64,000 nucleotides of DNA from Bacteroidales bacterium (GCA_023229245.1 JALNZU010000019.1:1-64000), one strand, 5' to 3'. Counted from the first letter of the stretch, positions 47,169 through 57,498 are shown. A program made the numbers and translations. Notes: generated from the sequence alone by a model not told the origin.

Positions 47169-48921
47169 ACAGCTTAGCGTCTTGTATTTTTTTATCGATC
47201 AGTTCAGATGCATTACCTGCCTCCTTAGCTTGCTTCCATTTTTCCAACGCCTGTTGTTTGTCGTCCAGCTTAAACAATATATCGCCATAATGCTCCCATA
47301 ATGTACCGCTGACAGTATCGGAAGCTTGTATAGCTTGTTCGATCCAATCCAATGCGCTCTGAAACTCATTCATCTTATACAATATCCATGCATATGTATC
47401 TAAGTTGGATGCATTGCCCGGATCAAGTTCAATGGATTTAGCCGACATTTCTAATGCTTGATCAAGTTTTTCACCCCGCAACGAAAGATAATAGGCAAAA
47501 TTATTCAACACTATGCTGTTGGCAGGATTGATTGCCAAAGCTTTAGCATAGGCTTCATCTGATGCGATATGATTTCCGAGCCTATGTTGTATCTCACCCA
47601 TTATACTGAATATCTCCCCCAGGAGACGGTCGTTGCCCACAACAAATTTTCTACCTCTTTCCAATACTTCTAAGGCCTGTTCATATTCTTTTTGATGGTA
47701 TAAGGCTATTCCTCTGAAATAGTAAGGCAAGGGCTGCTCGGGAAACAGCAGTATAGTTTGGCGGGCATGTATATTCAAACTGTCGTATTGATCTAAACGG
47801 GCATCTACAAACAACAAGCTTTCCCATACTAAATAACTGTTCGGATTTTTTTCAATTGCCTTTAACAGATAGTCCAAGGCTTCTTCATTATGTTCCAGCC
47901 GCATAGCCAGGTCAGCTAATATCTGAAATCCATGTGGGCTATCGGGATGAACTCTTGCCAGCACATGACCGATACTATCAATTTTTTGGTCAAGCTCCTT
48001 GCTGATGCTTTCCTTATCGAACCAAAGCAGCATCACCTGTAGCTTGGTTTCTACGTCTAAGGCCGGATTCTCAAATGCTTTCATCAACGCATCAAAAGCA
48101 GCAGCTTCTTCTTTATTTTTTCTATAATATTCAGCTACTGAGATATTTACATAAGGATCGCCAGGGTCAATCTCAAGGATCTTTTGGTAGTGTTCCAACG
48201 CTTTTTCCTGAGGGCCGTATTTGATATATAACTCAGCTAACATAGCGTGATATCGGGTTTCCCATGGGAAGGCGGCAGACAGCTTTTCTATCTCATGTAT
48301 GGCAGCCAGAGTATCTTTTTTGCCAAGCAAAATATTGTGTTTCTGTAACGACAGCATTTCATTGATCCCAAGCTGTTTTTCTATCTCATTGAACACTTCT
48401 ATAGCCTCGTCATATTTTTCCAATAACACCAACGCATTTGACAGCTCGCTATAGTACTCTATTGAGCCGGGTTTCAGCTCTAATAGTTTTTTAAACACAT
48501 CGGCATAGGCCTGGTTGTTGCCTGTATATTTATATAGTTGTGCTAACCGTATATAGTACCATTCGTTTTTGGGATCTAACTGTACTGCCTGTTTCATCAA
48601 GGTCAATGATTCGTTTATCATTCCTTTGCGTGCATATAGCTCGCTCAACTCATACATGCTGGCATGATCTTCGGGGTCTATCTCTAACACCTGCTGAAAC
48701 AGTTCCAATGCCTTTTGCCCGTTGCCAGCTATCCGTTGTGCTAAGGCGTCAGAAAACAATGCAGCTGCTTTACGGCTTTTGACAATAGCCAGACTGTCGC
48801 TTATATGTTGAGGGACAGCAGTGTCAAGATTTTTAGTAGTTCCACAAGAAACAATAAGACCGGAAAATAGTATGATCCAGATCGTTGGTACAAAAAGGTG
48901 TAGGCTGTTTTTTGTTTTCAA
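47161..48921 (-). CDS. Tetratricopeptide-repeat lipoprotein
   Basis: A 586-residue lipoprotein (lipobox LIVSC, Cys26) with about twelve TPR units, for example ALELFQQVLEIDPEDHASMYELSELYARKG and ALEHYQKILEIDPGDPYVNISVAEYYRKN. TPR arrays bind peptides or other proteins. It opens a conserved Bacteroidota run with DUF4292 and EnvC-like genes and follows dut. Confidence 0.9.
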   Translation of the reverse strand: MKTKNSLHLFVPTIWIILFSGLIVSCGTTKNLDTAVPQHISDSLAIVKSRKAAALFSDALAQRIAGNGQKALELFQQVLEIDPEDHASMYELSELYARKGMINESLTLMKQAVQLDPKNEWYYIRLAQLYKYTGNNQAYADVFKKLLELKPGSIEYYSELSNALVLLEKYDEAIEVFNEIEKQLGINEMLSLQKHNILLGKKDTLAAIHEIEKLSAAFPWETRYHAMLAELYIKYGPQEKALEHYQKILEIDPGDPYVNISVAEYYRKNKEEAAAFDALMKAFENPALDVETKLQVMLLWFDKESISKELDQKIDSIGHVLARVHPDSPHGFQILADLAMRLEHNEEALDYLLKAIEKNPNSYLVWESLLFVDARLDQYDSLNIHARQTILLFPEQPLPYYFRGIALYHQKEYEQALEVLERGRKFVVGNDRLLGEIFSIMGEIQHRLGNHIASDEAYAKALAINPANSIVLNNFAYYLSLRGEKLDQALEMSAKSIELDPGNASNLDTYAWILYKMNEFQSALDWIEQAIQASDTVSGTLWEHYGDILFKLDDKQQALEKWKQAKEAGNASELIDKKIQDAKLYE

Positions 48922-48974
48922 TCGTGTGATATTAAGGGTTCAAATGTATAAAACATCGGTTTGATATAGCTTTT

Positions 48975-49406
48975 TCAGTATCCTGTATGTCCGAATCCAC
49001 CACTTCCTCTTGTGGTATCGGAAAGAGTATCCACCTGTATCCATTCGGCTTTTTCATGTTTGCTGATGATCATCTGGGCGATTCGATCGCCATGCTGTAT
49101 CTCAAATGCTTTTTCAGAAAGGTTGATCAGTATAACCTTTATCTCGCCTCTGTAGTCGGCATCAATAGTTCCGGGCGTATTGAGAACGGTTATTCCGTGC
49201 TTTAAGGCCAATCCACTCCTAGGTCTTACCTGTGCTTCGTAGCCTATAGGAAGCTCTATAAATAGTCCGGTAGGTATTAGTGCCCTTTGCATAGGTTTTA
49301 ACAGCATGGCTTGTGTGAGATCAGCCCTGAGGTCCATCCCGGCAGCAGAAAGCGTTTCGTACGACGGCAATGGATTAGTAGAGGTGTTGACAAGTTTTAT
49401 CTGCAT
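48975..49406 (-). CDS. dut: dUTP diphosphatase
   Basis: I start at MQIKLVNTSTNPLP (49406), giving 143 residues; a longer frame upstream would run through the intergenic region. All five trimeric dUTPase motifs are present: AAGMDLRA, PRSGLALK, the catalytic-Asp region GTIDADYRGEI, GDRIAQMII, and the C-terminal RGSGGFGHTG. It removes dUTP to keep uracil out of DNA and supplies dUMP for dTMP synthesis. Confidence 0.95.
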   Translation of the reverse strand: MQIKLVNTSTNPLPSYETLSAAGMDLRADLTQAMLLKPMQRALIPTGLFIELPIGYEAQVRPRSGLALKHGITVLNTPGTIDADYRGEIKVILINLSEKAFEIQHGDRIAQMIISKHEKAEWIQVDTLSDTTRGSGGFGHTGY

Positions 49407-49634
49407 GAATAAACTAAGTTTCGGCAAAACTACATATTTATCCGTTTCTATGTTAGGAAATACACAGCAGCAGGCTGTATCTGACAATGCTATCTTTGCT
49501 GTAGGCCCAAAGCTAAAAAAAACAACGTATTGTTCAGCCGGGCTACTCAAATAAGCGATGGATGTTTATTTTTTTCCTAATGAAGGGAATCAGATGGGTT
49601 ATATTTGCGCTAATTTCCTATTTTTGCGCCCATT

Positions 49635-51161
49635 ATGAAACAAGAAGAATATTTTAAAAAACTCACAGCTCATGCCAAAGAATATGGGTTTGTGTTTCAG
49701 TCAAGTGAAATTTATGACGGACTTAGCGCCGTTTATGATTATGGGCAAAACGGGGTAGAGCTGAAAAACAATATCCGCAACTATTGGTGGAAAGCTATGG
49801 TACAGCTTCAGGAAAACATAGTAGGCATTGATGCGGCTATTTTCATGCATCCTACCATCTGGAAAGCTTCAGGTCATGTGGATGCGTTTAACGATCCATT
49901 GATTGATAATAAAGACTCAAAAAAACGCTATAGGGCTGATGTGCTGGTTGAAGACTATCTAGCTAAGATTGAAGACAAAATCAATAAAGAGGTTGAGAGG
50001 GCCAGAAAACGGTTTGGTGAAAGCTTTGACGAGCAGCAGTTTGTTACTACCAATGCCAGAGTGTTGGAATATACGGCTCAAAGTAAGGAGATACGCAACC
50101 GATTATACGCCGGTATGGATGCCAACGATATGGTTAGTATCAAAGAACTGATAGAAGACTTAGGCATAGTGTGCCCGGTATCCGGTACTCGAAACTGGAC
50201 GGATGTCAGGCAGTTCAACCTGATGTTTTCCACTAAGATGGGATCTGTCAGCGAAGGTGCCAGCGAGCTTTACCTGAGGCCTGAAACGGCGCAAGGCATC
50301 TTTGTCAACTATCTCAACGTACAGAAAACAGCCCGTATGAAAATCCCATTCGGAATAGCTCAAACAGGTAAAGCGTTTCGCAATGAGATAGTAGCCCGGC
50401 AGTTTATTTTCCGCATGCGCGAATTTGAACAAATGGAAATGCAGTTCTTCGTCAGACCGGGTGAAGAGTTAAAATGGTTTGCCTACTGGAAGGAAGAACG
50501 CATGAAATGGCATCTCTCCATGGGTATCCCGCCAGAAAAGTTTCGTTTTCACGATCACGAAAAATTATCCCATTATGCCAATGCGGCTACTGATATTGAG
50601 TTTGAGTTTCCGTTTGGGTTCAAAGAGTTGGAAGGTATTCACTCAAGGACTGATTTCGATCTGGAAGCTCATCAAAAATTCTCGGGAAAAAAACTACATT
50701 ATTTCGATGCAGAGCTGAATCAAAGCTATATCCCGTATGTGGTTGAAACATCCATTGGTTTGGATCGTATGTTCTTAGCTGTGCTGAGCTACGCCTATAG
50801 AGAAGAAAAATTAGCCGACGGTTCAGAACGCGTAGTTCTGATGATACCTCCTATGCTGGCACCGGTGAAAGCGGCTATTTTGCCTTTAGTAGCAAAAGAC
50901 GGTCTTCCGGAGAAAGCCCGTGAGATCATGGATACGCTTAAATATGACTTCAACTGCCAGTATGAAGAAAAAGATTCTATCGGAAGACGCTATCGCCGAC
51001 AAGATGCTATTGGTACTCCATACTGTATCACTGTCGACCATCAAAGCCTTGAAGATAACACAGTTACTATCAGAGACCGCGACAGCATGAACCAGGAACG
51101 CATCACTATTGATAAGCTAACAATGGCTATTGCCCAGAAGATCAGACCCCAACGAATATAA
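49635..51161 (+). CDS. glyS: Glycyl-tRNA synthetase (alpha2 type)
   Basis: This 508-residue class II synthetase is the single-chain dimer type rather than the bacterial alpha/beta type. Motif 2 is RNEIVARQFIFRMREFEQMEMQFF (FRNE-like) and motif 3 is GLDRMFLAVLSYAY; LYLRPETAQGIFVNY gives the ATP/substrate site; the C-terminal anticodon-binding domain starts near KAAILPLVAKDGL. Boxes TATATTTG (49600-49607) and TATTTTTG (49619-49626) lie just upstream and one may be the -7 element. Confidence 0.95.
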   Translation: MKQEEYFKKLTAHAKEYGFVFQSSEIYDGLSAVYDYGQNGVELKNNIRNYWWKAMVQLQENIVGIDAAIFMHPTIWKASGHVDAFNDPLIDNKDSKKRYRADVLVEDYLAKIEDKINKEVERARKRFGESFDEQQFVTTNARVLEYTAQSKEIRNRLYAGMDANDMVSIKELIEDLGIVCPVSGTRNWTDVRQFNLMFSTKMGSVSEGASELYLRPETAQGIFVNYLNVQKTARMKIPFGIAQTGKAFRNEIVARQFIFRMREFEQMEMQFFVRPGEELKWFAYWKEERMKWHLSMGIPPEKFRFHDHEKLSHYANAATDIEFEFPFGFKELEGIHSRTDFDLEAHQKFSGKKLHYFDAELNQSYIPYVVETSIGLDRMFLAVLSYAYREEKLADGSERVVLMIPPMLAPVKAAILPLVAKDGLPEKAREIMDTLKYDFNCQYEEKDSIGRRYRRQDAIGTPYCITVDHQSLEDNTVTIRDRDSMNQERITIDKLTMAIAQKIRPQRI

Positions 51162-51201
51162 AAACAAGCCATGAAGTGATACCTAAGATCACTGTCTTAT
51201 C

Positions 51202-51765
51202 CTATTTGTTGTTGTAAAAATTCATTGTTCTGGCTGCTCCTATGCTCACAAAGCTCATCACTATTTCGGAAGCTATTGGGATACGTTTTTCAATGGTCTC
51301 AATTTCCTGGTCGCTCCAGCTGCCTAACACATAATCTACCTGTCGGCCTTTAGGGAAGTCGTTTCCTATTCCAAAGCGTAACCGGTTGTAATCGGTGGTT
51401 CCTAAGGTAAGGGCTATGTGTTCGAGGCCGTTATGACCAGCATCACCTCCTTTGGTCTTCATGCGTAAGGTGCCAAGAGGCAAGGCAATATCATCAACTA
51501 CTACCAATAGTTTATCAATAGTCAGCTTTTCCTGTTGAAGCCAATATTTAATAGCTTTTCCGCTGAGATTCATATAGGTTGTAGGTTTTATTACCACTAA
51601 GGTACGTCCTTTATGCTTCAGCCTTGCCAGTTGGGATAGACGAGCTGTCTGAAACTTTCCATCCAAGGTGTCGGCTAAATGGTCAGCTACTAAGAAACCG
51701 ATATTATGGCGTGTCAGTTCATACTCAACACCAATATTTCCAAGACAAGCGATCAGATATTTCAT
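51202..51765 (-). CDS. pth: Peptidyl-tRNA hydrolase
   Basis: I start at MKYLIACLGNIGVEYELTRH (51765), giving 187 residues with the catalytic His in RHNIGF and the substrate-binding TYMNLSGKA and VVDDIALPLG motifs. It recycles peptidyl-tRNA dropped from ribosomes. It follows rplY and prs on the same strand; the trio is a common operon. Confidence 0.93.
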   Translation of the reverse strand: MKYLIACLGNIGVEYELTRHNIGFLVADHLADTLDGKFQTARLSQLARLKHKGRTLVVIKPTTYMNLSGKAIKYWLQQEKLTIDKLLVVVDDIALPLGTLRMKTKGGDAGHNGLEHIALTLGTTDYNRLRFGIGNDFPKGRQVDYVLGSWSDQEIETIEKRIPIASEIVMSFVSIGAARTMNFYNNK

Positions 51766-51850
51766 CAAGATACCATTTATGGGTTTCAAAGGAAACAAAA
51801 AAAGGCATAAAACTCAAATTTTTATGCCTTTTATGAGTTGTCTAAAACTA

Positions 51851-52477
51851 TTATTCCTGTGGAGCTTCGGTAGCTGTTTCGTCAGCTGCTTCTTTATCTT
51901 CTGCTTCCTCTTCTTCGTCTTCAACAGCTGCAGTAACTCTGGCAGCTTTCACGGAAACAATGACCGAGTTCATATCGTTCAGCATTTTCAAATTCGGTAC
52001 CTCCACATTCCTGACTCTGATAGACTGACCTATATTGAGTTTGGCAATGCTTAGTTCAATAAAATCAGGCATATCAGCAATGAGCCCTTTTACCTTCAGA
52101 TGCGATAGTTTAGTACTAAGTCTTCCTCCACGTATCACCCCGGGGGCTGTACCTAATAGTTTGACGGGCAAGGAAACAACGACAGGCAATACATCATTGA
52201 TCTCATAAAAATCGGCATGCAATACATTATCGCCTACAGGATGATACTGAACATCCTTCAGTATGGATTTATACACCTTTCCATCTAAATTGATCTCAAT
52301 AACGAAGGTCTCGGGTGTAAACAACAGGGATTTAAATGCGTTTTTATGCAGTGCAAAATGAATTTGCTCGGTACCTCCGTATAGCACACATGGCACCTTA
52401 TCTTCCATACGAAGACTTTTTGCATCTTTTTTCCCTACGTTCCCTCTAAGGGAACCGCTCAATGATACAGTTTTCAT
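51851..52477 (-). CDS. rplY: 50S ribosomal protein L25 (general stress protein CTC type)
   Basis: A 208-residue L25/CTC protein: the N-terminal 5S rRNA-binding domain (SGSLRGNVGKKDAKSLRMEDKVPCVLYGG) and a C-terminal beta domain (LPVKLLGTAPGVIRGGRLSTKLSHLKVKG), ending in an acidic tail (EDEEEEAEDKEAADE). It lies between prs and pth. Confidence 0.94.
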   Translation of the reverse strand: MKTVSLSGSLRGNVGKKDAKSLRMEDKVPCVLYGGTEQIHFALHKNAFKSLLFTPETFVIEINLDGKVYKSILKDVQYHPVGDNVLHADFYEINDVLPVVVSLPVKLLGTAPGVIRGGRLSTKLSHLKVKGLIADMPDFIELSIAKLNIGQSIRVRNVEVPNLKMLNDMNSVIVSVKAARVTAAVEDEEEEAEDKEAADETATEAPQE

Positions 52478-52492
52478 ATTACAATTAATTAA

Positions 52493-53446
52493 TTATTTAC
52501 CTATTTTGAACAAGGAGCTGATCGACTCACAGTTTTCGACACGTCGAATAACCTCTGCCAGAAGATCAGCCGTTGACAATACTTTTATCTTATCGGATTT
52601 ATGTTTCAACGGGATAGTATCTGTAACCACCACTTCTACAAAAGGAGATTTTTCAATGTTTTCAAGGGCATTGCCCGAGAATATGGGATGGGTACAAAAC
52701 GCACGCACACTCGAAGCTCCTCTTTCCATGATCAGCTCACCTGCCTTGGTGATTGATCCACCGGTATCGATGATGTCGTCAATTAGTATGACATCTCTGC
52801 CATTGACATCGCCTATCAGTTCTATCTCTTCAACCACATTGGGTTTAGCCCGTTGTTTATAGCATATCACAAAGCCTGTATCCAACATCTTGGCATAAGA
52901 TGCAGCCCTTCTTGTACCACCTGTATCGGGTGAAGCCATAGTTAAATTGGATAAGTTCAGGCTGCGTATATAGGGTACAAAGATATTGGACGCATAAAGA
53001 TGGTCAACCGGGACATCAAAAAAGCCTTGTATCTGATCGGCGTGCAGGTCAATGGTGATGATACGCGTTATGCCAGCTGTCATCAATAGATTGGCAATCA
53101 GCTTAGCAGCTATAGCTACACGGGGTTTGTCTTTGCGGTCTTGACGGGCAAACCCGAAATAGGGAATCACAGCGGTTATCTTCCTTGCGGAGGCACGTCG
53201 GGCGGCATCAGCCATCAACAACAGCTCAAAAAAATTATCAGCAGGAGCAAAAGTAGATTGCACAAGAAACACATCCCTGCCTCTGATATTTTCTTCAAAA
53301 GAAGGCTGAAACTCACCATCCGAAAAATCGGTAATAGTGATCTTACCTAATTCAGACCCATAGCTGACTGCTATTTTTCGAGCCAGATATTCTGTTGCCC
53401 TCCCTGAAAAAATACTCACAAATGGCTCAGGCATGATGTAATGCAA
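52493..53446 (-). CDS. prs: Ribose-phosphate pyrophosphokinase
   Basis: This 317-residue enzyme makes PRPP from ribose-5-phosphate and ATP. The ATP-binding FDVPVDHLYASN, the HADQIQGFF segment, and the PRPP loop VILIDDIIDTGGSITKAG are present. Translation may begin at M1 (53446) or at MPEPFVS (53434); the latter gives the usual N-terminus. The promoter at 53469-53500 is one of the best matches in the window. Confidence 0.95.
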   Translation of the reverse strand: MHYIMPEPFVSIFSGRATEYLARKIAVSYGSELGKITITDFSDGEFQPSFEENIRGRDVFLVQSTFAPADNFFELLLMADAARRASARKITAVIPYFGFARQDRKDKPRVAIAAKLIANLLMTAGITRIITIDLHADQIQGFFDVPVDHLYASNIFVPYIRSLNLSNLTMASPDTGGTRRAASYAKMLDTGFVICYKQRAKPNVVEEIELIGDVNGRDVILIDDIIDTGGSITKAGELIMERGASSVRAFCTHPIFSGNALENIEKSPFVEVVVTDTIPLKHKSDKIKVLSTADLLAEVIRRVENCESISSLFKIGK

Positions 53447-53468
53447 TTTTTTTCGTTAAAACCGGCGG

Positions 53469-53500
53469 CAAAATTAGTTGTTTATATCCTAAGCTACAAA
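53469..53500 (-). promoter_or_regulatory. Promoter of prs-rplY-pth
   Basis: On the minus strand TTTG (53497-53500), 20 bp, TAATTTTG (53469-53476). This fits the Bacteroidota consensus and lies 23 bp upstream of the first prs start codon. Confidence 0.65.
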
Positions 53501-53516
53501 TCAAAAGATCATTGCT

Positions 53517-54167
53517 TCACAAAAAAACTGCTTCAACAATCACCTTTCCAATCAAGAATGTTCCAAAACCAATAAGCCCCATTCCAGCAAATTTATTAAA
53601 AAAGCCGATAGTACGGGCTGTTAAAAAGCGTTTGATATTATATGCCAGATATGCTTTTGCAATATCGCTCATCAATACCATGGCAAGGGTGGCTCCAAAA
53701 AAATAGCTCAGATCTTTTTGATCGCCCCCAAATCGGGCCGAGATACCTACCACTACCCCTACCCAAAAAATCCAGATAAACGGGTTAACGATATTCATGA
53801 AAAATCCTTTGGCAATATATACAAACCATGCAGGACCTTGTACCTTTATGGGTAACTCATTAGGCGATGGAACTTCTATGACTACTTTACGATGAAAGGT
53901 CACCAATCCGAAAATGATCAGTATGCAGCCGCTGGTAAGCCCAAACCAAAAATAATTACTTGGCTCGGTGATGATCTGTACAGCACCCATCAAACAGAGT
54001 ACTACCATAAAAAGGTCGTTCAAAAAAACACCTATAGCTAACCATATAGCCGGCACGAACCCTCTATGGATACTGGTTTGAACCAATGCAAAAAAGGCCG
54101 GCCCAAAACCAAAAAAGGTAGCAAGCGTAAGCCCAAGAAGCATGCCTTGAAAAATAATATTCCCCAT
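53517..54167 (-). CDS. LysE/RhtB-type exporter
   Basis: A 216-residue membrane protein with about six hydrophobic helices and the family features GPAFFALVQTSIHRGFVPA near the N-terminus and NIVNPFIWIFWVGV in the middle. Relatives export amino acids or similar metabolites. It is 15 bp downstream of the GH3-like gene and may be cotranscribed; substrate unknown. Confidence 0.88.
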   Translation of the reverse strand: MGNIIFQGMLLGLTLATFFGFGPAFFALVQTSIHRGFVPAIWLAIGVFLNDLFMVVLCLMGAVQIITEPSNYFWFGLTSGCILIIFGLVTFHRKVVIEVPSPNELPIKVQGPAWFVYIAKGFFMNIVNPFIWIFWVGVVVGISARFGGDQKDLSYFFGATLAMVLMSDIAKAYLAYNIKRFLTARTIGFFNKFAGMGLIGFGTFLIGKVIVEAVFL

Positions 54168-54182
54168 AGTGCAGCAGGCAGT

Positions 54183-55733
54183 TTATAAATGAGTGATGTT
54201 CTCTGTTTCCCGTAGCCATGCTTTCCAGTCTTCGTACCGCTGACCTTTCAACACACGGGGAAACTTATTGGCACTACCTTCTTTTCCTAATTTTTTCATA
54301 TAATCGTAAAACACACGGCTGGGAATTATTTCTACAAACACATCCGAAATAGCTTCAAGGCGTTCTACCATATAATCATCGTTCAGTTGCTTGAGGTATT
54401 CATCTATTTTCTGTGCAGCCAGGTTGGCATCCAACAAATCGTTTGTACCCAGATACCAGCGGTGGGCAAACCGATCGCCATAGCGAAAGCCTGATACAGT
54501 AAACTCATGTACAGACACGTTAAACTCATCCTGTAGCAGCTCTACAGCCCGGGTCATGTTTTCTACCGAAAGATGTTCGCCACAAATGCTTAAAAAATGT
54601 TTGGTACGACCTGTAATGATGATCTCACACGCTTTAACATCAGTAAACTTGATGGTATCGCCCACTAAATAACGCCAGGCACCGGCATTGGTTGAAAGAA
54701 GCAGGGCATATTCAACCTGTGGCTCTACCTCACTCAATGCAAGTGTTTCTGGACTATCCAATAAGTTGCCCTCATCATCAAAATTACGATTAGTCAATGG
54801 GATGAACTCATAATAAATCCCATTGTCAACTATCAGCTGCATGATGCGTTTGTCCAAACGGGTTTGATAGGCAATATACCCTTCTGAAGCTAAATAGCTC
54901 TCGGAATAGACTACCGGTTTACTGAACAGCTTCTCAAAACTTTTTTCATAAGGTGCAAACGACACTCCGCTATGTACATATACCGTCAGGTTTGGCCATA
55001 TATCATGTATGGTTGACACCTTGTACTCGGCTATGATACGTTCTAACAGTATTTGCACCCAGGCAGGCACTCCTACTATAACACCTATATCCCAGTCAGG
55101 TGCTTTGCGTATGATATCGTTGAGCTTGGTAGCCCAGTCGGTAGTCTTGGAGATACGACGACCGGGTTTATAAAAATGTTGAAACCAAAACGGGATATTG
55201 GCGGCTGTAATACCTGACAGATCACCGGCGAAATAGGTTCCGTTATATTGCAAATGGGTGCTGCCGCCCAACATCAGCATACCTTTTTCGTAAAACTGCA
55301 CCGGAAAACGATATTTTGAAGCAGAAACCAATTGCCGTATGCTGGCTCGTTTTATAGAGTTAAGCATATCCTGCGTGATGGGTATATGCTTGCTTGATGC
55401 TTCGGATGTGCCCGAGCTCAGCGCAAAATACTTTACCCTGCCAGGCCAGCTCACATAAGCCTCACCATTTAATGCCCTATACCACCACTGTTTGTACATG
55501 CTGTTGTAATCAAACACAGGTACCTTATCTCTGAAAGCCTTTATAGGGTCATCACTTTCAAGGATAGCCTCAAAATCGTAATACTCGCCAAAGGCAGTAA
55601 ACTGAGCCTTACGCAAAAGAGCCTTTAACTGGTTTTTTTGAGCTGCTAATGGCCTAAGACGTTGACTTTTTAGTTCAACAGGCATATTTCTCAACTCATA
55701 AGCCTTTTTTATAATGGCACCTAAAATAGCCAT
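54183..55733 (-). CDS. GH3-like acyl-adenylate enzyme
   Basis: I start at MAILGAIIKKAYELRNMP (55733), giving 516 residues. The ATP-binding ALSSGTSEASSKHIPIT, the TNAGAWRYLVGDTIKF and GRTKHFLSICGEHLSVENM segments match the GH3 branch of the acyl-adenylate superfamily, which in plants joins amino acids to hormones. Bacterial substrates are unknown. Gene pairing with an exporter suggests a made-and-exported conjugate, which is inference only. Confidence 0.9.
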   Translation of the reverse strand: MAILGAIIKKAYELRNMPVELKSQRLRPLAAQKNQLKALLRKAQFTAFGEYYDFEAILESDDPIKAFRDKVPVFDYNSMYKQWWYRALNGEAYVSWPGRVKYFALSSGTSEASSKHIPITQDMLNSIKRASIRQLVSASKYRFPVQFYEKGMLMLGGSTHLQYNGTYFAGDLSGITAANIPFWFQHFYKPGRRISKTTDWATKLNDIIRKAPDWDIGVIVGVPAWVQILLERIIAEYKVSTIHDIWPNLTVYVHSGVSFAPYEKSFEKLFSKPVVYSESYLASEGYIAYQTRLDKRIMQLIVDNGIYYEFIPLTNRNFDDEGNLLDSPETLALSEVEPQVEYALLLSTNAGAWRYLVGDTIKFTDVKACEIIITGRTKHFLSICGEHLSVENMTRAVELLQDEFNVSVHEFTVSGFRYGDRFAHRWYLGTNDLLDANLAAQKIDEYLKQLNDDYMVERLEAISDVFVEIIPSRVFYDYMKKLGKEGSANKFPRVLKGQRYEDWKAWLRETENITHL

Positions 55734-55926
55734 GACATTTCGATTTTTACCATAAGATTTTGCAAATGTACAAGATTTATATTTCACATAACCAGCGGTA
55801 AAACCCATGTTCGTCTATCAGTATCAAAGGGTAAATAGTCAGGCGTGGTAAGTCAATACAAATAGAACTAATGCATGGAAAAAGAAGCCGGATCTATTTG
55901 CTCTCTCAATTTTGTTACCGACTATA

Positions 55927-55956
55927 TTTGTTTATTCGTAGATAAGCCTATATTTG
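55927..55956 (+). promoter_or_regulatory. Promoter of the outer-membrane protein gene
   Basis: TTTG (55927-55930), 18 bp, TATATTTG (55949-55956), 19 bp upstream of the start codon at 55976. The spacer is one base shorter than the usual 19-21. Confidence 0.5.
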
Positions 55957-55975
55957 TTCACCAAAAACAAAAGAC

Positions 55976-57340
55976 ATGAATATGAAACACATTCTCATAG
56001 CCTTGTTATCACTGCTTTTCATCAGCAGTCAGGGCTTAGCCCAGTCAGACGAATCAGAGTCGACAGAAAACGGCTCATCGAAAAAAAAGATAAAAACGGG
56101 TTGGAATTTCGGTGCTCTGCCGGCCATATCGTATAATACCGATCTTGGTTTTCAATATGGTGGTTTGATCAACCTGTATTATTACGGCGATGGGTCAAGC
56201 TATCCCAAATACATGCATTCGTTATATGCCGAGGTATCACGTTATACCAAAGGAAGTGGTATCAACCGGTTTTTCTACGATTCGGAATACCTTATCCCAA
56301 AGATTCGTATCACTTCCGACCTGAGTCTGCTGACCGAGAAAGCATTAGACTTTTATGGTTTCAACGGTTATGATGCTGTCTTCAATAACGCATGGAGCGA
56401 TGATACCGATCCGAATTATGTGTCGCGCATGTTTTACAGACACGAGCGTAAGATGATTCGCTTTATGACCGATTTTCAGGGGAAGATACCGGGAACTCCT
56501 TTACGATGGGTAGCCGGGTTTGCATTGATAAAGAATGATGTGGCTCCTGTTGACATCGAAAACCTGAATAAAGGCAAGGATGATAAAGATAAACTACCCG
56601 AAGTAGATGGATTGTACGATCTGTACGTAAAATGGGGCATCATCGACCAGAAAGAAAAAGATGGAGGATGGTCTAATAATATCAAAATAGGAATCGTATA
56701 TGATACACGTGATTTTGAACCTAATCCTATGAAAGGGATGTGGAGTGAGATAGTGGTGTTTACAGCTCCCGGATTTTTGGGTAATGGCGATTTAGGCTTT
56801 TCTAAAATATCAGTTACTCACCGCCAGTATTTCACCTTGGTACCCAACACCTTATCTCTTGTGTATAGACTGAACTATCAGTCTACCCTTGGCGGAAAAG
56901 TACCTTTTTTTATGCAGCCATATATGATCAATTCGTTCAGCAACTCGTCAAACACTGATGGTTTAGGCGGATCGAAAACCATACGTGGCATGATGCGTAA
57001 CCGAGTGGTCGGCGATGCATTTGCTTTTGGAAACTTAGAGTTTAGATGGAAATTCCTACATACCGTCGTCTTTAACCAAAATATCTATCTCGGACTGAAT
57101 GCATTTTTAGATGGCGGTCAAGTGATCAAAAAGCTTGATCTGGACCTAAGCGGAGTGCCGGCAGATATCAATAAAAACGAGTACTTCCTTACTGAAGTCG
57201 AAAAGCTGCATACTACATTAGGCGGAGGACTTCGTGTAGTGATGAACGAAAACTTTATTGTAGCCATAGATTATGGACAGCCTATGGATAAACGCGACGG
57301 GGATGGCGGATTATATATTGGGCTGAATTATCTTTTCTAA
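55976..57340 (+). CDS. Omp85/BamA-like outer-membrane beta-barrel protein
   Basis: This 454-residue protein has a signal peptide (ILIALLSLLFISSQGLAQ) and then beta strands typical of a surface-antigen (D15-like) barrel, for example GWNFGALPAISYNTDLGFQYGG, KIGIVYDTRDFEPNPMKGMW and KTIRGMMRNRVVGDAFAFGNLEFRWKF, ending LYIGLNYLF with a terminal aromatic. No POTRA repeats precede the barrel, so it is a barrel-only relative rather than BamA itself. Role unknown. Confidence 0.85.
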   Translation: MNMKHILIALLSLLFISSQGLAQSDESESTENGSSKKKIKTGWNFGALPAISYNTDLGFQYGGLINLYYYGDGSSYPKYMHSLYAEVSRYTKGSGINRFFYDSEYLIPKIRITSDLSLLTEKALDFYGFNGYDAVFNNAWSDDTDPNYVSRMFYRHERKMIRFMTDFQGKIPGTPLRWVAGFALIKNDVAPVDIENLNKGKDDKDKLPEVDGLYDLYVKWGIIDQKEKDGGWSNNIKIGIVYDTRDFEPNPMKGMWSEIVVFTAPGFLGNGDLGFSKISVTHRQYFTLVPNTLSLVYRLNYQSTLGGKVPFFMQPYMINSFSNSSNTDGLGGSKTIRGMMRNRVVGDAFAFGNLEFRWKFLHTVVFNQNIYLGLNAFLDGGQVIKKLDLDLSGVPADINKNEYFLTEVEKLHTTLGGGLRVVMNENFIVAIDYGQPMDKRDGDGGLYIGLNYLF

Positions 57341-57467
57341 GTCAACCATTTCAGAATAGCCAGATGAAACGCCTTTTTTGAGGGCGTTGGACACCTAATG
57401 CTGTCAAAAAAATAGCATATAGTTTAAATCATACCCTTTTTCTTTTCTCTTCCCTCAAAATACTGTA

Positions 57468-57498
57468 TTTGTATTATCCGCTATCAGACCTAATTTTG
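57468..57498 (+). promoter_or_regulatory. Promoter of the 57.5-60.7 kb gene set
   Basis: TTTG (57468-57471), exactly 19 bp, TAATTTTG (57491-57498), a full consensus match, 13 bp upstream of the ATG at 57512. A second TATCTTTG box (57500-57507) overlaps the expected start. Confidence 0.7.

Noticed and set aside
57368..57388. AACGCC/GGCGTT hairpin after the outer-membrane protein gene as a terminator
   Set aside because: The T-run is in the loop rather than after the stem, so a terminator is not supported.
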